This document shows, one piece after another, positions 54,054 to 62,097 of a stretch of 64,000 bases of DNA; the first letter of the stretch is position 1, and each line of letters begins with the position of its first letter. Made by a program: the position numbers and the translations under genes. This stretch comes from Nocardioides sp. InS609-2 (lineage in GTDB: Bacteria; Actinomycetota; Actinomycetes; Propionibacteriales; Nocardioidaceae). Under the pieces are notes generated by a model. That model was not told the DNA's origin. It saw nothing but the letters and a program-made list of their open reading frames with translations, and searched no databases. The stretch covers positions 1,302,001 through 1,366,000 of the forward strand of contig NZ_CP060034.1 of the NCBI RefSeq assembly GCF_023208195.1, given 5' to 3'.

Positions 54054-55626
54054 GCGTTGCCTGGGCTGGTTCCGGGGTTGACCTGTAGGCCGACTGTCGC
54101 TGTCGGGTGCGGTTCTCCGGGTCCTCGGGTTGTGGGTGGGCGGGGATGTTCAGGCTGGTGGTGGGATCGCTGCGATGTTGGCGAATGTCGCGACGATCGC
54201 TGCCGCCCAGGGCCAGGTGTCGGGGATCCGGAGTTGTCGCCGGCGCCCGGTGTGGACCAGGCGTGCTGGTGCGTGCAGGAGTCGGTAGCGCAACGCTTTC
54301 GGCTCACAGCCGGCGAGCACAGCAGCCTCGCCGGTGAAGGCCAGAAGTCTGGTCCAGGCGGTGAGGTCGGCAGCGATCATGGTCGCTGTCAGCCAGGCCT
54401 GGTTGATCGCGAACTCACGTGAGGGGAATCTGCCCAGGCCGGTGTCCTTGGCGATCCGGATCCGGTCCTCGACGCGGGCGTGAGCACGGTGACGGGCTTC
54501 GAGGAACGCCAGCTGTCCGGTGGTGGTGTTGGTCGCGATCACTTGGTAGCGCCACCCGTCGGCTTCTTCGAACAGCGACAGCTGCGCACCGGGGTGGGGT
54601 CGTTCGCGGCGCACGATGAGCCGCATCCCGGGCGGCCATGCCGTCAGGTCAAGGAGGTCGGTGAGCTCGGCGACGTCACCACCTTCGCGGACCCCACCAT
54701 CAGCATCGGACGCGGGTGTCCACACGTGCTTGGGGACGACCTTGATGGCTTCGCGGATCTTCTCGGTGACTGCGTAGCCGACGCTGTACTCCAAGCGACG
54801 TCCCCGCACGCGGCCTTGTTCGGTGAGCCAGGCCAGGAGCTTGTGGGAGGCACCCGCGCCATCGCTGCGGATCAGCAGGTTCTTGCGTTGTGCGGCGGGG
54901 ACCTGGGCGATTGCCGCGGTGAGGACTTCGATGTGATCGGTCGCGGTGTTCGACCCCGCCTTCCCGGTCCGCAACGTGGCGGCGAGGAACTCGCCTGTGT
55001 TGTCGCACCACACCCCGATCGGGTGGTACCCGAACGTCCGCTTGAACGTCGCCGATGCCAACTCTTTCTCGGAGTGGGTGATCACGACCGTGGCATCGAC
55101 ATCGAGCACGACCACCTCACCGAGGTCGGTGCCGGCGACCTTCGAGGCAGGGAACCCTTCGGGTGAGGCGTTCATGAGTGCCCAGACGTGGCGCCGTGTC
55201 CTGGCTCTGGCCACGGCGATTTTCTTGACCTGCCCGGGGCTGATCTCATCCAAAGCCCGCCAGACCGTGGCCTGCGAGGCCACCGCACCGAGCACGGGTT
55301 CCTGGTGGCGCAGGACCTCGATGTCAGCGATCGCTTCACCGCCGTCGGCGATCATCACCGCGACATCGACCAGGACCCGGCCGCGGTCATGGGCAGGGGT
55401 GAACGAACGTCGTGCCAGGGCCTTCGAGAGCTGTCCAGTCAGCCCGGTCCGATCACCTACGAGACGCAGCCCGACGCTTCCCGCGTGGGCCACCACGCCG
55501 ACACCGCCCCCAGTTACTGACAGACCCCTCGACCACGAACTACGCTTCACCTGCAGAGTGCCTTCCAGTTGGAGAACTTGTTCCGTCGCAAGACCAAGTT
55601 TCCCCTGCTGGGCAGGCACTTCTGTG
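54054..55626. mobile_element. second IS1380-type element (ends approximate)
   Basis: This element carries an IS1380-type transposase unrelated at the DNA level to copies 1-3. It separates two parts of a DUF4393 gene. I could not define the ends: gcctgggctggttccgggg at about 54,059 and, on the other strand, gcctgcccagcagggg at about 55,616 are candidate imperfect repeats, but no target duplication is apparent. The coordinates are therefore estimates. Confidence 0.6.
54150..55550 (-). CDS. IS1380-family transposase (second type)
   Basis: A 466-residue transposase. Likely catalytic Asp in VVVLDVDATVVITHSEKE, Asp in LLIRSDGAGASHKLL and Glu in ARVEDRIRIAKDTGLG. It includes TFGYHPIGVWCDNTGEFLA and a C-terminal FAINQAWLTATMIAADLTAW typical of the family. 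GTG 55550 yields the standard KRSSWSRGLSV start; the longer frame upstream is not conserved. It appears intact. Confidence 0.9.
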   Translation of the reverse strand: MKRSSWSRGLSVTGGGVGVVAHAGSVGLRLVGDRTGLTGQLSKALARRSFTPAHDRGRVLVDVAVMIADGGEAIADIEVLRHQEPVLGAVASQATVWRALDEISPGQVKKIAVARARTRRHVWALMNASPEGFPASKVAGTDLGEVVVLDVDATVVITHSEKELASATFKRTFGYHPIGVWCDNTGEFLAATLRTGKAGSNTATDHIEVLTAAIAQVPAAQRKNLLIRSDGAGASHKLLAWLTEQGRVRGRRLEYSVGYAVTEKIREAIKVVPKHVWTPASDADGGVREGGDVAELTDLLDLTAWPPGMRLIVRRERPHPGAQLSLFEEADGWRYQVIATNTTTGQLAFLEARHRAHARVEDRIRIAKDTGLGRFPSREFAINQAWLTATMIAADLTAWTRLLAFTGEAAVLAGCEPKALRYRLLHAPARLVHTGRRRQLRIPDTWPWAAAIVATFANIAAIPPPA

Positions 55627-55640
55627 TTTCTACGCGCCGA

Positions 55641-55961
55641 TCAAGCCGCCGACCCGTGAATGATCCGGGCTAGCGCCTCATCCGGGATGTGATCCGTCTT
55701 TCGCGCAAGATCCTCGCCGAAACTGGTTTCGAAGTACTCGCGCTGGATGCCTACAAGCCGCGCGAGCGGAGAGAAGATCTTCAGGAGTACGGTCTGCTTT
55801 ATCGCGAGTCGCTTGGAGTACGCGTCGGCTGCCGCCGCCATCGCGGGAGTGTCGCGCGCAATCTCAGCCAGGCGCTCCTTCTCCGCGGCGCTAGAACTGA
55901 GCGCCTTGCCTGCAGCCTTCCCAGCCGCAGCGGCACCGCCGATGATCTCCCCGCCAGTCAC
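55641..55961 (-). pseudogene. DUF4393 family protein, N-terminal part
   Basis: From GTG 55961 the frame reads VTGGEIIGGAAAAGKAAGKA, then ADAYSKRLAIKQTVLLKIFS and a GIQREYFETSFGEDLARKTD region, ending IPDEALARIIHGSAA at a stop 15 bp from the transposon. The helical N-terminus followed by LARKT.HIPDE is where DUF4393 proteins lead into the segment now found at 53,336-54,053. The gene was thus split by transposition. A tadA fragment lies just upstream. Confidence 0.6.
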
Positions 55962-56008
55962 CGCATGATCGTAACGGGGTATAGAGGGTGTCTTACGGAT
56001 TGTTCGGA

Positions 56009-56160
56009 TTGCCTGCCTGCGTCCCGCCCGCGACCAGGATGTTGAGGCCCGCGCGCACGCACGCGTCGAGGAACGCAGCGGCCGACGGGGAGAGGCTGCC
56101 GAGCTCGACGAGCTGGCTGAGCTGCGCGGCCTGGATCCGGAACTTACGGATGTTGACGGC
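56009..56160 (-). repeat. 152-bp duplicated fragment of tadA
   Basis: This segment matches tadA positions 44,771-44,922 with three mismatches (ccgcc/ccacc, ggagagg/ggtgagg, ttacgg/ttgcgg). It encodes VNIRKFRIQAAQLSQLVELG through GLNILVAGGTQAG, ending inside the Walker A motif, with unrelated sequence on both sides. It keeps the same strand as tadA but lies 11 kb away within the toxin island. Confidence 0.92.
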
Positions 56161-56664
56161 ATGCAAGATAACCACCACGGGGGAACCACCCATGCCAGAC
56201 GTCAACGCCGTCGCCCATATCGTCGCTGAAGTCGCGACGGTCCTTACAGCCACACCGCTCGCCCCGGTCGTCGGACCGATCGCCGTCTCGTTCGCGGCAG
56301 CTGCTGCGTCTTCGCCGTGACGCCGCACATTCCCTACGGCATCAAAGGCCCCGTCGCTGGTGGCCGTGTTCGCGCTCGACACGATTTGCGCGGTGGGGTC
56401 GCACAGTGCGGGGTCGGCAGTGAGTATGTGCTAAGGCCGCACCGACAAGCCGACCGATCCACGGTCGACGGCATCGAGATGTTGCCCACCTCCCGCGCTT
56501 GAAGCAGCCCTCCGCAAGCGTGCTAACGACCAGAGACCTCGTCGATCGAGGTCCCGGGAGGAGGCTCAGAGGCGCCGCCCGCGTCGCCCTCCTTACATCC
56601 GCGACGGCCTACTCGCCAACACCCGCATCTGAGCAGCCCTCCACACCGACAGCTGAGGCTGGTC
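56161..56664. other. 504-bp region without a confident gene
   Basis: A short plus frame at 56,192-56,320 (MPDVNAVAHIVAEVATVLTA, then PLAPVVGPIAVSFAAAAASS; 42 residues) has gggggaacc upstream and is hydrophobic, so a tiny membrane or toxic peptide is possible but weakly supported. The rest (56,321-56,664) shows no reading frame that looks real, no repeats and no RNA fold. Confidence 0.35.
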
Positions 56665-57240
56665 CTACTCGCGCCACCAGGCCGCGTCGGGGTTCAGTTC
56701 GGCCGCGAGCTCGCCGAACACCCGGTCATCCATCTCCAGGTAGCCGCTCGGGTCAACGAAGAAGATTCTTCGCTCGAAGGCTTCTGCAAGCGTCGTCAGC
56801 AGGGCGCCGAGGGAGTCGAACTCAATCGGATGCTCAGACTCCTCGAGTCGGAAGTGACGCACCGGGCTCGCGACTGACGAACTGAGGTCGAGGACGTAAA
56901 AGTCTCCGCCCCCGTTGGCGAAAATCGGCAACCATCCCGTTGTCCATCGGGAGTCGGCGACGAAGGCTCGGTAGTTCGTGACCGCGTCCTCGACGGACAG
57001 CAGGTAGAAACCCGGGAACAGGTGTATGTCATCGAGGACGGCACCCTCCGTGGCGGTCCCGTCTCGCCAGCCGTAGAGCGCTTCCAGCTCAGGTAGGGCG
57101 GTCAGACGAACCCCACGGAGCGCTGCCTTCACCGTCGAAGCCGGCACGCCAGTCCGCAACAACGTCCGCAGACTGTTTCGGTCCAGGCGCTCTAGACTCT
57201 TCTCGATCCTGGCGAGGGGCACGGAAACGTCGTCACCCAT
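56665..57240 (-). CDS. SMI1/KNR4-family immunity protein (in frame with an Rhs toxin tip)
   Basis: A 191-residue SUKH-type protein. Recognisable segments are LTALPELEALYGWRDGT, HLFPGFYLLSVEDAVTNY, WLPIFANGGGDFYVLDLSS and FFVDPSGYLEMDD. Such proteins neutralise polymorphic toxins, often nucleases. ATG 57240 is the natural start, but no ribosome site is seen and the frame is continuous with the truncated Rhs tip upstream (..RPIRRYVWPV-MGDDV..), so it may be made as a fusion. Confidence 0.75.
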   Translation of the reverse strand: MGDDVSVPLARIEKSLERLDRNSLRTLLRTGVPASTVKAALRGVRLTALPELEALYGWRDGTATEGAVLDDIHLFPGFYLLSVEDAVTNYRAFVADSRWTTGWLPIFANGGGDFYVLDLSSSVASPVRHFRLEESEHPIEFDSLGALLTTLAEAFERRIFFVDPSGYLEMDDRVFGELAAELNPDAAWWRE

Positions 57241-58587
57241 CACGGGCCAAACATAACGTCGAATGGGTCGCCGGGCTGCACGCCAGATCGCATCACGCGC
57301 CGCGCGGCTCACCCGCGTCAGACTGGTCGGTGCGCCGTTCGCCACCGCGTTGTCGAAGTTCGCCGCGATCCCCGGCGCCCGACTCCGACTGAATGTGACC
57401 GTCGGTACCGACTTTGTGGCAACACGTGTGAGTGACCTCGTAATCCCACGAGTGGCGACTCTGCTTCCCGAGGCCGCTATCCCCGCGGGCAGGGGAACTC
57501 CTACCCAGTACCCTACTTTGTATGACCGGGCATTCGTGTCGAACCTGTCGCTGAACCCATCGCTCTGTTCTATGAGCTCGGAGTTGCTGACAACGGGCAC
57601 GGCTTGGCACCGGTAGCCACACAGTCCCTTGCCCGCCAGTGAGAAGTTGAGCGGGTGCATATCGGCGGCCCCTGCCACGCTGCCACCCAAGTAGTTGGAC
57701 ACCTTGCAGCCCAACCCGCAGTCAGCGGCCTCATCGTTGCTTTCCTCCGGCTCGACCTCATGGCCGTGGTGCCAGGTGGTGTCTCCGTAGGAGGCGTCCG
57801 GCAGGCTCTCTTGGCATTCCTCGTCACATGACGAACCGCCATCGGAGGCTGGCTGCGCGTAGTGGCCGTCGAGCTCGACGCCTGTGACGGGGTTGCCGCC
57901 GGCGAAGGCGTACCGGTTGGTGTTCCAGGGGTCCATGCCCAACGCGACGTCGGTGAGGGCGCGTTGTACATGTCGCGGCTGGTGTACCTGTTCAGGCCCG
58001 GGTCGTAGTCGCGGAACCCCATGTCGTAAGAGCCCGTGGCGCCGTCGTACCGCTTGGCGTTGAACCGGTACGGATTCACGACGTTCGCCTGCGGGGCGTC
58101 GGCCGGTTCGTCGCCCGGTTCGCCATCGTCGGGGGTCTCGGTGTCGGGTGCGTCCAGGCCCAGGGTGCCGGACTGGTCTGCGGACCCGTACGCGGTGTAG
58201 CGGTAGGAGGAGACGACCTCACCCGCGTTGTTGGTCAGGGTCTCGATGTCACCGTGCGGGTTCGCGCCGAAGAACAGCTCCCGGGTCTCGCCTGGGTCGA
58301 GCTGCTTGTCGGGGATGGTGGACTCGGTGGCGTCCGGGCCGGGGACGTCGACACCGGTGTCTCGCATCGCGAGCTGTTCGCCACCGGGGCCGTAGGTGTA
58401 GGTCTTGGCCAGCTGCCATGCCTGGGTGGTGTCCTGCTGTTCCTCGAACGCGACCTGGTCGCTGGTGCCGAGGTAGACGTACCGGGTCGAAACGGCCGGG
58501 TTGGCCCGGACCGTGGCGGTGCGGCGGGTGGTGCGGTCGAACGCGTCGTAGGTGCGGGTGGTCGCGGTGTCCGGGACATCACCGACC
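57241..58587 (-). pseudogene. Rhs repeat-associated core with truncated nuclease-like tip, frameshifted
   Basis: From about 58,587 the frame reads YD-type repeats (TATTRTYDAFDRTTRRTATV), YGPGGEQLAMRDTG and the Rhs core NPYRFNAKRYDGATGSYDMG then FRDYDPGLNRYTSRDMYNA. At about 57,965 a 1-nt loss shifts the frame; the next frame resumes exactly where expected (ALTDVALGMDPWNTNRYAFA, GNPVTGVELDGHYAQ). The tip has FSRSRAPGIAANFDNAVANG then APTSLTRVSRAARDAI, which recalls NucA/NucB-type DNase domains but stops before their catalytic end. The N-terminal export part is absent. Confidence 0.8.
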
Positions 58588-58699
58588 AGAATCTGACGGC
58601 TTCGTCGGGACTGCTGCACGAACGGGTGACAGTCCCAACAGTCTCCGCTGCGTTCGTCGTCGGAGCTCAGAGCAAGCACCCCGCCATCGCGAGGACGAG

Positions 58700-58953
58700 G
58701 CTGGCCAGAATCGTCAGGAGCCGACGCATCACGGGCCAAGGCCACCTCCACCAAGGCGACCGTGCTCTCACGCGTCACGTCAAGCTCATCTTCGACCCTG
58801 GCCGTCGCGGTGTCGCGATCGAAGAACACGTTGCACGCGCTGTCGGTGAAGTAACGCTGACCAGCCATCAGTTCGGTGATGGCTACCAGGCACTGCGCGC
58901 GAACGCAGCCATCGACCTGGTAGGCGAGGAACTCGGAGAGGTGGCGTCGTCAT
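58700..58953 (-). pseudogene. immunity-like fragment C
   Basis: ATG 58953 begins MTTPP and, after a 1-nt frameshift at about 58,940, continues HLSEFLAYQVDGCVRAQCLV then TDSACNVFFDRDTATARVED. This reads like one small globular protein. Upstream on the same strand is a toxin-like end (EVIVRDGMIQTAYPVSP, 58,960-59,015) that resembles the VVT..G.V.TxYP termini of BECR-type toxins. A second short frame at 58,729-58,667 starts with a lipoprotein signal (MRRLLTILASLVLAMAGC) and is cut at once. All look like decay products. Confidence 0.4.
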
Positions 58954-59005
58954 CAAGGGACTCACAGGATAGGCGGTCTGGATCATCCCGTCACGGACGA
59001 TCACC

Positions 59006-59116
59006 TCAATGCCGGTACCGTGCCGCAGCGGCCGTGAGCGAGGAGTACTCGCCCTGGTGATCATTGACCCGTCGCACAGCGCCGGCTTTGAGCTCATCAT
59101 CGATCTTCTTCGCCAT
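59006..59116 (-). pseudogene. IS3-family orfA fragment
   Basis: From ATG 59116 the frame reads MAKKIDDELKAGAVRRVNDH then QGEYSSLTAAAARYRH, closely like the N-terminal HTH of IS3 orfA proteins, and is then cut off by toxin-like sequence. No orfB or inverted repeats accompany it. Confidence 0.7.
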
Positions 59117-59151
59117 GGTGCACATCCTCCGGGACTCAAACAGGAAGGGCA

Positions 59152-59856
59152 TCAAACCTGGGGCGGTTCAACGTTCAAACGCTGAACTGACGAAACGGTC
59201 CCGCGTGTGGTCGTCGTAGGCGTCGCCGCGACCGCACTCCGCCGAGCCCCGGCGCCCCACAGTCCCGTCCGGCTCAACGCCGACGGCTCGATGACCTGCA
59301 ACACCTTCGCGATGGACGCCGGCCGTCCGCGATCGGACACGGTGTAGCTGGTCGCGACACGGTCCACGGGGTAGTCATAGGTCCAGGCTGGGATCTGCTC
59401 CGATGCGGTCGCCGCAGTATGGGGTTGAGCCAGGAGCATGCCGATGGCCACGGCGACGTGGACAACGATCCGCAGGATCACGATCACTTCGTGAACTCCC
59501 GCTTTAGAACCCGCCCCCGAGCCTCTGGCAAGCAACACTCGATAGCCGCTCCATGTTGACGCCGACACGTTCCCGTCTGCGTGCACTGAGAAGCCCACGA
59601 AGCAGTCGGCTGCCTCGTCTCCTGGCAGTTCGCCCCTCCACAGGACCTCCGCCTCGCTGCTCACCTTCACGAGGTTGCAAACCTGCACCGCTCCCGCGGG
59701 CGGCTCCAACAGGACGATGGCAAATGCTCCATCCAGAACAGGTTGCACCTCGATGACAGGCAACTCATCGATGCGCCCCCGCCATTCGAAGGGCGGATCA
59801 TCGCGCGCGATGCGCAGATCCCCGCCGTCGAGCGAGTAGAAGACAGCGCCCGTCAC
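59152..59856 (-). CDS. putative immunity protein D fused to an unrelated secreted-type segment
   Basis: A 234-residue frame in two parts. The first ~115 residues (VFYSLDGGDLRIARDDPPF; QVCNLVKVSSEAEVLWRGEL; STWSGYRVLLARG) look like a complete small immunity-type protein that normally ends soon after WSGYRV. The second part begins VIVILRIVVHVAVAIGMLLA (signal-peptide-like), followed by WTYDYPVDRVATSYTVSDRG, and is low complexity at its end. GTG 59856 overlaps the stop of a toxin-like frame (GTGA). The fusion could reflect a deletion that removed the original stop. Confidence 0.5.
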   Translation of the reverse strand: MTGAVFYSLDGGDLRIARDDPPFEWRGRIDELPVIEVQPVLDGAFAIVLLEPPAGAVQVCNLVKVSSEAEVLWRGELPGDEAADCFVGFSVHADGNVSASTWSGYRVLLARGSGAGSKAGVHEVIVILRIVVHVAVAIGMLLAQPHTAATASEQIPAWTYDYPVDRVATSYTVSDRGRPASIAKVLQVIEPSALSRTGLWGAGARRSAVAATPTTTTRGTVSSVQRLNVEPPQV

Positions 59857-60122
59857 TGGAGCGGCACCCCCTTGCCGAAACGCGAGAGCGGAATGCGCTC
59901 AAGCAGTTGAGCCTGTGCCCATCCGCCCGGTTGACCAAAGGCCCCGTCGGCTGTGCCCACCTGCATTCGGACTCCGGCTGGCAGCGTCACCCTCGACGCC
60001 TACAGGGCGCCATTCTCGGCAGGGAAAGCCAGCCCCTGGCGTGCTGCGGCAGACGAGATCGGATTGATCGGCGTCAGCCATGAGCCAGCCTTCTCAGCCC
60101 CTCCACCCCAGACGCGATACAT
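59853..60122 (-). pseudogene. toxin-tip remnant D with an in-frame TAG
   Basis: From ATG 60122 the frame reads MYRVWGGGAEKAGSWLTPIN, SSAAARQGLAFPAENGAL, then TAG at 60,000-60,002, and resumes ASRVTLPAGVRMQVGTADG, AFGQPGGWAQAQLLERIP to TGA. YRVWGG near the start and the FGQPGG..Q end recall ADP-ribosyl-transferase-like or TNT-type polymorphic-toxin tips, a tentative assignment. It overlaps the immunity-like gene downstream by 4 bp. It lacks any N-terminal delivery domain. Confidence 0.5.
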
Positions 60123-60144
60123 GACCTCGCCTTCCCGGGACAAC

Positions 60145-60474
60145 CTACTCAGCTACAAGCTCTGGATAGCCCCACACTGCGACCCCAGACGACAACCATA
60201 GGTCCCGCCCCGACGCACGGAACCCGCTCTGAGACCGAACATCCAGCCGGCTGGGATTGGAGTAGTGAGCGGCTCGAAGAATCCTGCCGGAGCGAAGCAC
60301 GGGCCACCCCAGTCGTCACGAACGAGAAAAATTCGAAGACGTTCCCCAGATGCTCATGCCCAGCACGACGTAGGTCTTGCCGACCGTCAGCGGCTCGCTC
60401 TCGAACTTCGCGGCGCGACCCCGCTGGTGGTCGGCCAGCACCTTCGGGTCATTGGAGACGCAGACGGCTCTCAT
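60145..60474 (-). pseudogene. immunity-like gene E with two frameshifts
   Basis: ATG 60474 begins MRAVCVSNDPKVLADHQRG and continues EPLTVGKTYVVLGMSIWGTS; the next frame reads RIFLVRDDWGGPCFAPAGFF, EPLTTPIPAGWMFGLRAG; the third gives ASGRDLWLSSGVAVWGYPEL. Joined, they form a plausible ~110-residue small protein. I know the pattern only as an unnamed family found near toxins. Its start overlaps the IS3 orfA stop (ATGA). Confidence 0.5.
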
Positions 60475-60798
60475 CGGCGCATCATGGAGTTGAGCTCCGC
60501 GGCGGCGAAAAGCGCCGACGCCGTCCGCAAGATCTCGTTCGCCCGCCGAAGCTCGCGGACCTCTCGCTCGAGCTCAGCGACGCGCTGCGCTGCGCTGCGA
60601 CGGTCGTGACCCCTGGGCCGATGGCCCTCATCGATCTCGACCTGACCGACCCAGTTGCGCAACGTCTCGGGGTTGATCCCCAACTGCTCACCGACTGACG
60701 CAACGCGCCACTCCTCGTCGCAGGGTCACGCCGCAGATCGACCGCCATCCGGATCGCCCGCTCCCGAAGGTCGTCGAGATCTTTCTCGGTGCTGCCAT
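60471..60798 (-). pseudogene. IS3-family orfA with two frameshifts
   Basis: Starting at ATG 60798 (MAAPRK), sense continues in a second frame DLDDLRERAIRMAVDLRRDP and a third GINPETLRNWVGQVEIDEGH, then LEREVRELRRANEILRTASA ending ELNSMMRR. These are the HTH and leucine-zipper parts of an IS3 orfA of the group starting MAxPRK. No orfB follows: the immunity-like remnant E is in its place. Bases 60,799-61,022 have no supported gene. Confidence 0.75.
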
Positions 60799-61022
60799 GA
60801 CTCTCATCCTTCCGTGGAATGAGAGCCTCCATCAGACCCGGCACCCGACAGGTTGGAGAACCTATCCGCGCTGCGAAGGATGGGGGCGAGCGCGATGGAT
60901 GCGGCGATTCAGCGATGAGTCGATTCGCCTCTGTCGGCGCGATCATCGACCCGGCAGCCATAGCAGTGAACCCGCAAGCCGAGCAAAGCACGGCCGGAGA
61001 ATCGTCACGCAAGCAGGGCTCC

Positions 61023-61451
61023 TCATGTCTCATCGCGGGTGATGTTGTAGCGGCCGCCAGGCCAAGTGAATAAATCCTCGGCGAGTTGTGTGATGGCGGG
61101 ATCTCCGCTGGCCGCAACGCGCAGCGCCTCTTGGTCGACGCCCTCATCGCCGACCGACCGCGCGTACATCAAGATGTGCCAAGAATCGAAGACGGCCTGT
61201 CCCTCGCTGTCCCAGTCGACGTCGAGGTCCGCCCCCGACTCCAGCTCGAACTGGCAACCACGGCCGTGAAGTTTGAAGGTCCCCAATCCTTCAAGTACCC
61301 CGAACCGAACCGGATCGCCTCCGTCACGAGGCCGTAGGAATAGACCAGTCCAGACCGTTGGCCGTTCGGTCCCCTCATAGTTAATGATGAGGGCGTCCAA
61401 GCACAGCGCCGTTAGTTGCGCGAAGGTGTCGACGATCTCGCGGGGCGTCAT
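61023..61451 (-). CDS. DUF6896-like orphan immunity protein F
   Basis: A 142-residue intact frame: MTPREIVDTFAQLTALCLDAL, ERPTVWTGLFLRPRDGGDPV, LGTFKLHGRGCQFELESGAD, VDWDSEGQAVFDSWHILMYA. I recall this family as DUF6896, found near polymorphic toxins; that is from memory. It is the farthest upstream member of the minus-strand array and has no toxin next to it. Confidence 0.65.
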   Translation of the reverse strand: MTPREIVDTFAQLTALCLDALIINYEGTERPTVWTGLFLRPRDGGDPVRFGVLEGLGTFKLHGRGCQFELESGADLDVDWDSEGQAVFDSWHILMYARSVGDEGVDQEALRVAASGDPAITQLAEDLFTWPGGRYNITRDET

Positions 61452-61642
61452 CGCAGCCGGTCACTTCCGACGGAGTAGGTGGATTGCAGGATGTCATCGA
61501 TCGAGACCGGCGGCTTCAGGCCGCGACTACACCCTGGATTGCGAAGCCACCACAGCTCGCGCGAAATGGATGGCGGGCTGCTATGGTGCGTCCCGTTCGG
61601 GCACTCGGTTCGGGCACCCACCACCAGAAAGATCGGTCGAAC

Positions 61643-62071
61643 ATGTTCTCTCGCAAACGGGCCATCGCAAGCATGGCTCTTACTGTCGTCGTCTCTTCCG
61701 TCGCTGCACCCGCTTTCGCCGAGGGCGGTTTCGACAGCTACATGAGCGGCTGGCTGACCGGTATCAAGACCCGAAACTGGAACGACAACAACACCGATGC
61801 CGCGAGCACCAGTTTCGCCGCAAGAGCCTGCTCGTACCAGACCGGGCGGGACGTCGCCAGCATCGCGATGGAGCTCAACCGGAACGACACTTACACTCCT
61901 GACGAGCACTACGGGGAGAAGACGCTGTCGTGCAACAACTCGACGCTCACGACGGTGGCATGGGGCAACCCGGGCAAGGGAAACTTCGACATGACGCTGA
62001 AGAAGATCGACGGTCAGGTCACGTCCTACAACGGCAAGCTGGACGTCACCCAGACTCGCATCAAGTACTGA
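61643..62071 (+). CDS. small secreted protein upstream of an ABC system
   Basis: A 142-residue exported protein. Signal: MFSRKRAIASMALTVVVSSV, cleaved near APAFAEG. The mature ~115 residues start GGFDSYMSGWLTGIKTRNWN and are rich in Asn, Asp and Thr, with two cysteines (RACSYQ and LSCNNS) that could form one disulfide. It ends KLDVTQTRIKY. No family is recognised. It is 26 bp upstream of an ABC ATPase and permease gene in the same direction, a layout seen for bacteriocin-like peptides and their export or immunity transporters. Confidence 0.7.
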   Translation: MFSRKRAIASMALTVVVSSVAAPAFAEGGFDSYMSGWLTGIKTRNWNDNNTDAASTSFAARACSYQTGRDVASIAMELNRNDTYTPDEHYGEKTLSCNNSTLTTVAWGNPGKGNFDMTLKKIDGQVTSYNGKLDVTQTRIKY

Positions 62072-62097
62072 ACGATCGACAGCAGCAGGAGACTCCG

